From contig CAJOKY010000057.1 in the NCBI GenBank assembly GCA_905235425.1, positions 1 through 10,367 on the forward strand: 10,367 bases of DNA. The letters run 5' to 3'. This document shows, piece by piece, positions 1 through 5,964 of this stretch (positions are counted from its first letter, which is position 1; each line of letters opens with the position of its first letter). The notes below the pieces were generated by a model that ran no database searches, had not been told where the DNA came from, and worked only from the letters and a program-made list of their open reading frames with translations. A program made the translations under genes and the position numbers. This DNA comes from an uncultured Selenomonadaceae bacterium. GTDB lineage: Bacteria; Bacillota; Negativicutes; Selenomonadales; Selenomonadaceae.

Positions 1-1
1 G

Positions 2-205
2 CCGGTGCTGATCCATTGCACCGAGGGCGTGTCGCGCAGCGGTGCGGTCGCAAGCGTCCTCGACCACTACTGGAATTTCGTCTGGGACAAGAAGCCGGAG
101 GATCACGAGTATTTCAAGCGGGTTAATCCGCAAATCTCCCCCAATCCGGTCGTGGAGGAGATATTCACGGAGTACATCGAGGGCGGCGAGATGATGGAGA
201 TGTGA
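2..205 (+). CDS. Dual-specificity/tyrosine phosphatase-like protein, 3' end only
   Basis: The open frame enters from the left edge (first full codon at 2), so only the C-terminal 67 residues are present. The sequence shows IHCTEGVSRSG, which matches the cysteine-phosphatase P-loop HCX5R(S/T)G. The nucleophilic Cys and the phosphate-binding Arg are both intact. By family knowledge such a domain removes phosphate from Tyr or Ser/Thr residues, or from other phosphorylated substrates; short stand-alone versions are common in phages and mobile DNA. The tail is acidic (EEIFTEYIEGGEMMEM). A GTG at 5 is only an internal Val codon, not a credible start, because the motif would then begin at residue 4. 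The stop TGA at 203-205 overlaps an ATG at 205. The DNA is markedly more GC-rich than the glg genes, which suggests a different origin. The phosphatase fold is well supported; its substrate and its phage origin are inference. Confidence 0.7.
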   Translation, partial: PVLIHCTEGVSRSGAVASVLDHYWNFVWDKKPEDHEYFKRVNPQISPNPVVEEIFTEYIEGGEMMEM

Positions 206-239
206 TGTCCGGCGCATTCGGCGAGGCACTGGCGCGGGG

Positions 240-386
240 ATGAATAAGGAGGCGTGGAAGAACATCCGCGAGCTCGACGACGAGAACCAGTCGCTTTAGG
301 CGCAGCAGGAGATCGCGAAACATACAAAGAAGACCGCCGAGATCCTGGAGGACGGTGTTGGCGGCGGAACGCTGATGTTCCAGTAG
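240..386 (+). pseudogene. Small phage-like ORF interrupted by an amber codon
   Basis: ATG at 240 opens a frame reading MNKEAWKNIRELDDENQSL, then TAG at 297-299. The same frame then continues AQQEIAKHTKKTAEILEDG and on to FMQ-like ending LMFQ, with a second TAG at 384-386. Both halves are hydrophilic and helix-prone with the same GC-rich codon use, so they look like one 48-residue protein with one in-frame stop. It could be a decayed gene, a sequencing error, or an amber codon read through or recoded in a phage. Host glgD and glgP both end in TAG, so the host itself uses TAG as stop. A 12-codon frame at 205-243 (MSGAFGEALARG) bridges from the phosphatase stop to this ATG through TGATG and ATGA overlaps; it may be a coupling peptide or chance. 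No homologue is recognised. Function is unknown. Confidence 0.35.
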
Positions 387-393
387 CGGATGT

Positions 394-421
394 CAAAAGT
401 AAAACAATTCTTTTACTTTTG
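394..421 (+). other. AT-rich perfect hairpin after the GC-rich segment
   Basis: CAAAAGTAAAA (394-404) and TTTTACTTTTG (411-421) form a perfect 11-bp stem around the 6-base loop CAATTC. It sits just after the last stop of the GC-rich ORFs, where base composition falls sharply. It could end the phage-like transcription unit, but the stem is AT-rich and there is no separate U tract, so it is not a standard rho-independent terminator. A protein-binding dyad or an insertion-end structure is equally possible. Confidence 0.45.
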
Positions 422-433
422 GCGATCCTCCGC

Positions 434-463
434 TTGAATTCTGGGTGTAAAATTTGGTACAAT
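434..463 (+). promoter_or_regulatory. Candidate sigma70-type promoter at the junction
   Basis: TTGAAT (434-439, 4 of 6 match to TTGACA) and TACAAT (458-463, 5 of 6 match to TATAAT) are separated by 18 bases. Transcription would begin near 470 and run into the truncated glgD. The -10 element lies within or just before codons that still resemble GlgD, so it may have arisen at the junction, come with the foreign DNA, or be chance. It is judged from sequence alone. Confidence 0.4.
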
Positions 464-506
464 ATCTTGCGTAGTCAAAAAGACAAAGAAATGCTTTACT
501 TGTGAC

Positions 507-1190
507 ATGACGGGATATGAACAGATTTGGGGTGTTGCCGAAGACAAAGAAGGTCACACCGTCACGATTGAAACAAGCACAAACGGCGTTGTTACTGATT
601 TGGCTGAATCAAACGGCATTAAAAAAGGTGCAAAGGCTGTAATGAGCGCGTACCTTATGCCTGTACCGACGTTTGCTTATATCGTTCGTTCAACTTATGA
701 GCGCGGTGGTCAAGATCTGCTGATTGACGGCATTATTCGCCATGCAAGCGAACATAAAATCAGCGCCTATGAACATAAAGGCTACGTTGCAAGAATCAAT
801 TCAACGGCGGCTTATTACAAGGCTAATCGCGATTGTCTCAACCCTGAAATTTGGGAAGAACTCTTCATGCAGAAAGACGCCCCCATTTCAACGAAGGTTA
901 AAGACGAAGTTCCCGTACAATACAAAGAAACTGCGGAAGTTAAAAATTCACTCATTGCCAACGGTTGCGAAATTCGCGGCAGAGTTGAAAACAGCATACT
1001 GTTTCGCGGCGTAAAAGTCGGCAAGGGCGCGGTTGTTAAAGATTCTATCCTTATGCAACGTTGCGATATTCAAGACGGCGCACGTGTTGAAAATATTATC
1101 TGCGACAAAAACGTTATCATTACGAAAAATCGCTGGCTTAAAGGCGTGGAGTCTTTCCCCTACATTGTTACGAAGAATGCGAGAATTTAG
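507..1190 (+). CDS. glgD: 5'-truncated GlgD (glucose-1-phosphate adenylyltransferase-like subunit)
   Basis: The 227 residues match the middle and C-terminal part of GlgD, the Bacillota partner subunit of ADP-glucose pyrophosphorylase GlgC. Residues about 84-126 carry the GlgD/GlgC-type stretch YEHKGYVARIN...YYKANRDCLNPEIWEELF. Residues about 147-207 form the left-handed beta-helix built of hexapeptide-like turns (SLIANGCEIRG, ILFRGVKVGKGAVVKDS). Complete GlgD proteins are about 370 aa, so about 140 N-terminal residues are missing, including the glycine-rich nucleotide-binding start and much of the GT-A domain. The frame stays open upstream to 438, and ISCVVKKTKKCLTCD just before the ATG still looks GlgD-like; the first in-frame stop upstream is at 435-437. 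The ATG at 507 has no Shine-Dalgarno, so it is probably an internal Met. Family knowledge holds that GlgD supports or tunes GlgC within a hetero-oligomer; this remnant is unlikely to do so normally. Treat it as a broken gene or an assembly junction. Confidence 0.85.
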   Translation: MTGYEQIWGVAEDKEGHTVTIETSTNGVVTDLAESNGIKKGAKAVMSAYLMPVPTFAYIVRSTYERGGQDLLIDGIIRHASEHKISAYEHKGYVARINSTAAYYKANRDCLNPEIWEELFMQKDAPISTKVKDEVPVQYKETAEVKNSLIANGCEIRGRVENSILFRGVKVGKGAVVKDSILMQRCDIQDGARVENIICDKNVIITKNRWLKGVESFPYIVTKNARI

Positions 1191-1202
1191 TCGGTTAAAT
1201 CT

Positions 1203-1253
1203 TTCTCGACCCTTAAATTAACTTAGAAGACGGCGGATTTTTAACGTCGAGAA
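1203..1253 (+). other. Inverted repeat downstream of glgD
   Basis: TTCTCGAC (1203-1210) and GTCGAGAA (1246-1253) are perfect 8-bp complements around a 35-base spacer. Inside the spacer, TTAA at 1213-1216 can also pair with TTAA at 1241-1244. It begins 12 bases after the glgD stop and is followed by CTTATTTTA, so it could be a weak terminator or an mRNA 3'-end structure. The long loop makes a standard terminator doubtful. Confidence 0.35.
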
Positions 1254-1262
1254 CTTATTTTA

Positions 1263-1294
1263 GGGAAGAGGGAAAAGGGAAAAAGGGAAAAGGG
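1263..1294 (+). repeat. GGGAAAA heptamer run, G-quadruplex-capable
   Basis: Five GGG tracts (1263-1265, 1270-1272, 1277-1279, 1285-1287, 1292-1294) are separated by purine linkers of 4, 4, 5 and 4 bases. This satisfies the usual G3+N1-7 quadruplex rule on the coding strand. The repeat unit is about 7 bp (GGGAAAA). It lies in the glgD-glgP gap, about 55 bases before the candidate glgP promoter. Whether it folds, or acts on transcription, is not shown by the sequence. Confidence 0.7.
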
Positions 1295-1348
1295 ATTGCA
1301 ACTTATCTCCTTCTCTATTCCTGACTCCCTGCACCTAAAAAACTCGGC

Positions 1349-1377
1349 TTGAAAATTCGCCCTTTCTATGGTTAAAT
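1349..1377 (+). promoter_or_regulatory. Candidate glgP promoter
   Basis: TTGAAA (1349-1354, 5 of 6) and TTAAAT (1372-1377, 4 of 6) have the ideal 17-base spacing. The predicted start near 1384 would leave a leader of about 34 bases before the glgP ATG, carrying the strong ribosome site at 1402. If real, glgP-glgB-glgA can be transcribed independently of the damaged glgD. Confidence 0.45.
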
Positions 1378-1401
1378 AATGTACGCTAAATAAAAAATTT
1401 C

Positions 1402-1408
1402 GGAGGTG
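1402..1408 (+). promoter_or_regulatory. glgP Shine-Dalgarno that decides the start
   Basis: GGAGGTG at 1402-1408 is a near-perfect anti-SD match. It contains the in-frame GTG at 1406, which therefore cannot be the start. The ATG at 1418 is the first AUG downstream, 11 bases past GGAGG. A TTG at 1412 (5 bases past) is the only alternative. Confidence 0.7.
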
Positions 1409-1417
1409 TTTTTGCCT

Positions 1418-3880
1418 ATGGCTATAAATGATAAGAAGATTACTCACAGCAAGGAATACGAAAAACTCAAAGAAAATTTGAAAAATCGTTTCATAAGTTC
1501 CGCGCACATTATGTTTGGACGGGACATTAAAGAGTTGCCGCTTGTCGACATTTATAAAACCGTCGCGGCTGTTGCGAAACAGATTATTTCCGAAAACTGG
1601 ATACAGACTAATAAGGCGTACATGGATCGTCAAGTCAAGCAAGTTTACTACTTTTCCATTGAGTTTTTAATCGGACGCCTTCTGAAAGCAAATTTAATCA
1701 ATCTCGGTATCGACGAAGCCTTCAAGGAAGTTATGGAAGACCTTGAATTAAACCTTGATGACGCGATTGAAGAGGAAATGGACGTAGGCTTAGGCAACGG
1801 CGGTCTCGGAAGATTGGCGGCATGCTTTATTGACTCAATGGCGGCGCATCGTCTGCCCGGTCACGGTTGCTGTATTCGTTATCAGTACGGACTTTTTGAA
1901 CAGAAAATTATTCAAGGTAACCAAGTTGAAATTCCCGATAACTGGTTACGTGACGGTTTCGCGTGGGAGTATCGCAAGCCGGATAAGGCGATTAACGTTA
2001 AATTTAATGGCAACGCGTACATGAAGAAGCAGGCGGACGGATCTTTGAAATTGGTGCACGAAAACGCTATGGTTGTTATGGCGGTGCCGTATGATGTGCC
2101 GATTGTCGGCTACCATAATAAGACTGTCAACACCTTGAGGCTTTGGAACGCGGAGGTTAATCGCGACTTCTCGGATTACGGCATGCTTACTCATGAACAA
2201 ATGCGCCAAAAGCAGGATTATCGTAACTTCGTTGAATCCATTACCCAGTACCTTTACCCCGACGATTCATCTAATGAAGGTCGCAGAATGCGCCTTATTC
2301 AAGAATACTTCCTTGTATCCGCAGGCGTTCAATCTATCATCCGCCATTATGTAAAAGCCGGTATGAATATTCGCGAATTCGATAAAAAAATCGCCATTCA
2401 TATTAACGACACTCATCCCGCCCTTTGCGTAGCCGAATTAATGCGCATACTCGTAGACGAATACGACCTTGAATGGAATGAGGCGTGGACTATTACACGC
2501 GGTACCTGCGCCTACACTAACCATACCATTTTACCTGAGGCTCTTGAAAAATGGCCTGTCGACATGTTCCGCTCCCTCCTGCCCCGCATTTATATGATTA
2601 TCGACGAAATTAACCGCCGTCACGTTGAATATATCCGCGCCCGCTATCCTGACAACGTCGACAAAGTCCGCGCTATGTCTATTATTGAAAACGGCGAAGT
2701 TCATATGGCGCGCCTTGCCATAGTCGGTTCCCACTCTGTAAACGGCGTCGCCCGTATCCACTCCGACATCCTTAAATCCACCACCCTCCACGATTTCTAT
2801 GAATACTGGCCCCGTATGTTTAATAATAAAACCAACGGCATTACTCACCGCCGCTGGCTTATGGGCGCTAACCCTGAACTTGCCGAACTTATCGACCGCA
2901 CTATTGGTAGCCGCATTTGGCACCGTCACCCTGAGCAACTTGACCTTTTCAATGAGGCTGTCGATAACCCCCGCGTCCTTCGTGAACTCGCCGAAATTAA
3001 ACACCTTCGCAAAGTTGCTCTTGCCAATTACATTAAAAAGCACAATAACATTGACATTAACCCTGACACTATTTTTGACATTCAAGTTAAGCGTATTCAC
3101 TCCTACAAACGCCAGCTTATGAACATCCTTCACATTATCTGGCAATACCATAAACTTAAAACCGACCCTTCCTACAATCCCCCTGCCACTACCTACTTTT
3201 TCGGCGGTAAAGCCGCGCCCGGTTACTACATTGCTAAGGAGACTATACGCCTTATTCTTGCCGTTGCCAAAAAGATTAACAATGACACTTCCATTAACGG
3301 CAAGCTTAAAGTCATTTTTATTGAAAACTTCGGCGTTTCTATCGGTGAAATTGTTTACCCTGCCGCTGATGTTTCCGAACAAATTTCCACTGCTTCTAAA
3401 GAGGCTTCCGGCACCGGCAATATGAAATTTATGATGAACGGCGCTATTACTCTTGGTACTCTTGACGGTGCTAATGTCGAAATTCGCGAGGCTGTCGGCG
3501 ATGACAATATTGTTATTTTTGGTCTTAAAGCCGGTGAAGTCCTCCGCTACTACGAATCCGGTACTTATTCTGCTTGGCAGGAGTTCAATCAAAATCCCAA
3601 TGCCCGCCTTGTTCTTGATAAGCTTACCGACGGTTCTTTTGGTAACTTCCAATCTATTCGTGATTACCTTTTGCAGGGCAATGACGAATTTTTCATCTTG
3701 AAAGATTTCAACGCCTATATTGATGCTCACAATGAAATTTATGCCCGTTTCTCTGACAAAATGTCTTGGTTACGCAGTGCCGCCGTTAATATCGCCAATT
3801 CTGCCCGTTTCTCTTCTGACCGTACCATTGATGAATATGCCGACGATATTTGGCACATTGTTCCCTGCAAGATTCAATAG
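1418..3880 (+). CDS. glgP: Glycogen/alpha-glucan phosphorylase (GT35)
   Basis: This 820-residue protein is the usual length for a bacterial glycogen phosphorylase. It splits terminal alpha-1,4 bonds of glycogen with phosphate to give glucose-1-phosphate in the cytoplasm. Residues are counted from the ATG at 1418. Visible landmarks are the N-terminal glycine loop GLGNGGLGRLAACF (about 124-137), INDTHPALCVAELMR (from 329), and QVKRIHSYKRQ (556-566), whose basic residues match the phosphate-binding segment of the family. The pyridoxal phosphate signature EASGTGNMKFMMNGA follows, with the cofactor Lys at 670. All key residues are present and there is no frameshift. The frame could be opened at GTG 1406, but that overlaps the ribosome site. 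The gene lies between glgD and glgB, so it belongs to the glycogen turnover cluster. Codon use changes abruptly near 2165-2230: upstream many wobble bases are G or A; downstream nearly every free wobble base is C or T. Confidence 0.97.
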   Translation: MAINDKKITHSKEYEKLKENLKNRFISSAHIMFGRDIKELPLVDIYKTVAAVAKQIISENWIQTNKAYMDRQVKQVYYFSIEFLIGRLLKANLINLGIDEAFKEVMEDLELNLDDAIEEEMDVGLGNGGLGRLAACFIDSMAAHRLPGHGCCIRYQYGLFEQKIIQGNQVEIPDNWLRDGFAWEYRKPDKAINVKFNGNAYMKKQADGSLKLVHENAMVVMAVPYDVPIVGYHNKTVNTLRLWNAEVNRDFSDYGMLTHEQMRQKQDYRNFVESITQYLYPDDSSNEGRRMRLIQEYFLVSAGVQSIIRHYVKAGMNIREFDKKIAIHINDTHPALCVAELMRILVDEYDLEWNEAWTITRGTCAYTNHTILPEALEKWPVDMFRSLLPRIYMIIDEINRRHVEYIRARYPDNVDKVRAMSIIENGEVHMARLAIVGSHSVNGVARIHSDILKSTTLHDFYEYWPRMFNNKTNGITHRRWLMGANPELAELIDRTIGSRIWHRHPEQLDLFNEAVDNPRVLRELAEIKHLRKVALANYIKKHNNIDINPDTIFDIQVKRIHSYKRQLMNILHIIWQYHKLKTDPSYNPPATTYFFGGKAAPGYYIAKETIRLILAVAKKINNDTSINGKLKVIFIENFGVSIGEIVYPAADVSEQISTASKEASGTGNMKFMMNGAITLGTLDGANVEIREAVGDDNIVIFGLKAGEVLRYYESGTYSAWQEFNQNPNARLVLDKLTDGSFGNFQSIRDYLLQGNDEFFILKDFNAYIDAHNEIYARFSDKMSWLRSAAVNIANSARFSSDRTIDEYADDIWHIVPCKIQ

Positions 3881-3996
3881 TTAGCTCTTAGCTCTTAGCT
3901 TTTAGCTCTTAGCCGGTATCGCTATTGCCTAATCGCTAATTGCTAATTGCTAATTGCTATTGCCTAATGCCTAACAGCTAAAACCTAACCCCTAAA
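3881..3996 (+). repeat. Facing heptamer arrays TTAGCNN and GCTAANN between glgP and glgB
   Basis: Starting at the base after the glgP stop, TTAGCTC, TTAGCTC, TTAGCTT, TTAGCTC and TTAGCCG follow in perfect 7-bp steps (3881-3915). After GTATC come GCTATT, GCCTAATC, three exact GCTAATT units (3935-3955), GCTATT, GCCTAAT, GCCTAAC, AGCTAAA, ACCTAAC and CCCTAAA (to 3996). TTAGC and GCTAA are reverse complements, so the two halves can pair in phase as a long imperfect hairpin with small internal loops. This resembles the short tandemly repeated repetitive heptamers known from cyanobacteria, though identity with any named family is not claimed. It fills nearly the whole glgP-glgB gap and stops just before the glgB ribosome site, so it could affect mRNA stability or relative expression of the two genes. 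Confidence 0.8.
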
Positions 3997-3997
3997 C

Positions 3998-4004
3998 GAG
4001 GTGA
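3998..4004 (+). promoter_or_regulatory. glgB Shine-Dalgarno that decides the start
   Basis: GAGGTGA at 3998-4004 is followed by five bases and then ATG at 4010. The in-frame GTG at 4001 is part of this site and is rejected as the start. Confidence 0.7.
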
Positions 4005-4009
4005 TTTTT

Positions 4010-5962
4010 ATGAAAACTTCTCCCCTTAATGATTATGACCTGTACCTTTTCCATAACGGTACTAACTTTTTTGCCTACCAAATGCTCGGCGCTCATTTCA
4101 TCGTACAGGACGGAAAATCCGGCGTCCGTTTCGCTGTTTGGGCGAAAAATGCTAAATCCGTCAGCGTCGTTGGCGATTTTAATAACTGGGATACCCGCGT
4201 TCACAGAATGTCCCGCCTTAATGACGGTGAAACTTGGTGCATTTTCATTGAAGGGCTTAAACAGGGTATGTCCTACAAGTACGCCATTGAACCCCAATGG
4301 GGCGGCCCCCACATCATGAAAGCTGACCCCTACGGCTTTTTCGCCGAAAAAAAACCTGCCACTGCTAGCAGGCTTTACAACCTTGATGCCTACCAATGGC
4401 AAGACGCCGTCTATATGCAGGCTAAAATGAAAGACCCTTCCTACTCCAAGCCCATGCTCATCTACGAAGTTCACGCAGGTTCATGGAAACGCAAAGGTCG
4501 CGGCGAATCCGACTACTTCTCCTACCGCGAACTTGCCGACGACCTTGTTAGCTACGCCAAAAAGATGAACTACACTCATATTGAGTTTATGCCGATGACC
4601 GAACACCCCTTTGACGGTTCATGGGGTTACCAGACTACCGGCTACTACGCCGTTACCAGTCGGTACGGTGAACCTAATGATTTCCGCTACTTAGTCGATA
4701 CCGCTCACAAAAACGGTATCGGTATTATCATGGACTGGGTGCCCGGGCATTTCTGCAAAGATAATCAAGGCTTACGTGAATTTGACGGTACTAACCTCTA
4801 CGAATCCGATAACCCCCAACTTTCTGATAACAAAGGCTGGGGTACCATTAACTTTGACTACGGTCGTACCGAAGTACATAGCTTCTTAATAAGTAACGCT
4901 CTCTTCTGGTTTGATGAATACCATATTGACGGTTTACGTATCGACGGCGTTGCTAATATGCTTTACCTTAACTTCGGCCGCGAAGATGGCGAATGGACGC
5001 CGAATAAGTACGGTGACACCGGCAATCTTGAGGCTATTGACTTTATTAAAAAGCTCAACGAGGCCGTTTTCAAATATCACCCCAACGCTTTAATGATGGC
5101 TGAAGAGTCCACCGACTGGCCCTTAATCTCAAAACCTGTTTATATGGGCGGTATGGGCTTTAACTACAAGTGGAATATGGGCTGGATGAATGACATGCTC
5201 AAATATGTCAGTCTTGATCCTATTTATCGCAAGTGGAATCACGATAAAGTAACATTCAGCTTTATGTACGCTTTCAGTGAAAACTTTATCTTGCCGCTTT
5301 CACATGACGAAGTTGTTCATGGTAAATGCTCCTTGATAGAGAAAATGCCGGGCGATTATTGGCAAAAATTCGCGGGACTGCGCGGGTTCTTCGGGTATTG
5401 GATGGCGCATCCCGGTAAAAAACTTTTGTTTATGGGCGGCGAATACGGTCAATTCATTGAGTGGAATGAAAATGACAGTTTGGATTGGCACTTGGTAGAG
5501 CAGTACGAAAAACATACGCAGATGCAGAAATATAGCGCGGCATTGAATAAATTTTACTGCGAAAACAAGGCATTTTGGCAGGTAGATTTCGATTGGAACG
5601 GGTTCCAGTGGATAGACTGCAACGACAATGAAAATAGCGTGGTAAGCTTTATCAGAAAGGCGAAGGACGCGAGGGACTACATCATAGCGATATGTAACTT
5701 TACGCCGGAAGTGCGGGTAGGCTACAGAATCGGGGTACCGGATAAAGGCGCGTATGTGGAAGTGTTCAACAGCGATTTGGAAGAATACGGCGGAAGCGGC
5801 GTGAAAAATGAAGGGGAATTGTTGACGCAGGACGTGGCGTGGCATAATCGCGGACAGAGCATAGAAGTGAGGATACCGCCGCTTGCAACAATATATTTGA
5901 AGTATGTGCAGGGTTCGTACGTGGAACCTGCAAAAGAAGAAATGGAAAAAACGGAGGGATAA
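4010..5962 (+). CDS. glgB: 1,4-alpha-glucan (glycogen) branching enzyme (GH13)
   Basis: The 650-residue enzyme cuts an alpha-1,4 chain and re-attaches it by an alpha-1,6 bond, giving glycogen its branches. An N-terminal CBM48 beta-sandwich is visible around GVRFAVWAKN...VVGDFNNWD (residues 38-61). The GH13 barrel follows, with YEVHAGSW at its start and DWVPGHF (242-248) as region I. GLRIDGV holds the nucleophile Asp312, MAEESTDWP the acid/base Glu365, and LSHDEVVHGK the His432-Asp433 pair. A C-terminal all-beta domain ends near IPPLATIYLKYV, followed by a charged tail. All catalytic residues are intact and the length fits the short (no long N1 extension) class. The stop is two bases before the glgA ATG, so the two are co-transcribed and probably translationally coupled. 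Wobble usage flips from pyrimidine-rich to purine-rich near 5290-5345, around the region IV motif. Confidence 0.97.
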   Translation: MKTSPLNDYDLYLFHNGTNFFAYQMLGAHFIVQDGKSGVRFAVWAKNAKSVSVVGDFNNWDTRVHRMSRLNDGETWCIFIEGLKQGMSYKYAIEPQWGGPHIMKADPYGFFAEKKPATASRLYNLDAYQWQDAVYMQAKMKDPSYSKPMLIYEVHAGSWKRKGRGESDYFSYRELADDLVSYAKKMNYTHIEFMPMTEHPFDGSWGYQTTGYYAVTSRYGEPNDFRYLVDTAHKNGIGIIMDWVPGHFCKDNQGLREFDGTNLYESDNPQLSDNKGWGTINFDYGRTEVHSFLISNALFWFDEYHIDGLRIDGVANMLYLNFGREDGEWTPNKYGDTGNLEAIDFIKKLNEAVFKYHPNALMMAEESTDWPLISKPVYMGGMGFNYKWNMGWMNDMLKYVSLDPIYRKWNHDKVTFSFMYAFSENFILPLSHDEVVHGKCSLIEKMPGDYWQKFAGLRGFFGYWMAHPGKKLLFMGGEYGQFIEWNENDSLDWHLVEQYEKHTQMQKYSAALNKFYCENKAFWQVDFDWNGFQWIDCNDNENSVVSFIRKAKDARDYIIAICNFTPEVRVGYRIGVPDKGAYVEVFNSDLEEYGGSGVKNEGELLTQDVAWHNRGQSIEVRIPPLATIYLKYVQGSYVEPAKEEMEKTEG

Positions 5963-5964
5963 AT

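Noticed and set aside
254..505. 83-codon + strand frame spanning the junction, and the opposing 103-462 frame
   Set aside because: Both run from GC-rich to AT-rich DNA with no homology and cross the hairpin and promoter; composition explains the openness.
1406..1417. GTG at 1406 as the glgP start
   Set aside because: The GTG is inside the GGAGGTG ribosome site; ATG at 1418 fits better. The same reasoning rejects GTG 4001 for glgB.
2531..3730. 399-codon open frame on the - strand inside glgP
   Set aside because: It is a by-product of glgP codons almost never ending in a purine when there is a choice, which removes stops on the opposite strand. The protein is not recognisable and glgP is intact.
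3881..3996. CRISPR array
   Set aside because: The units are 7 bp with no spacers, so this is a tandem heptamer repeat.
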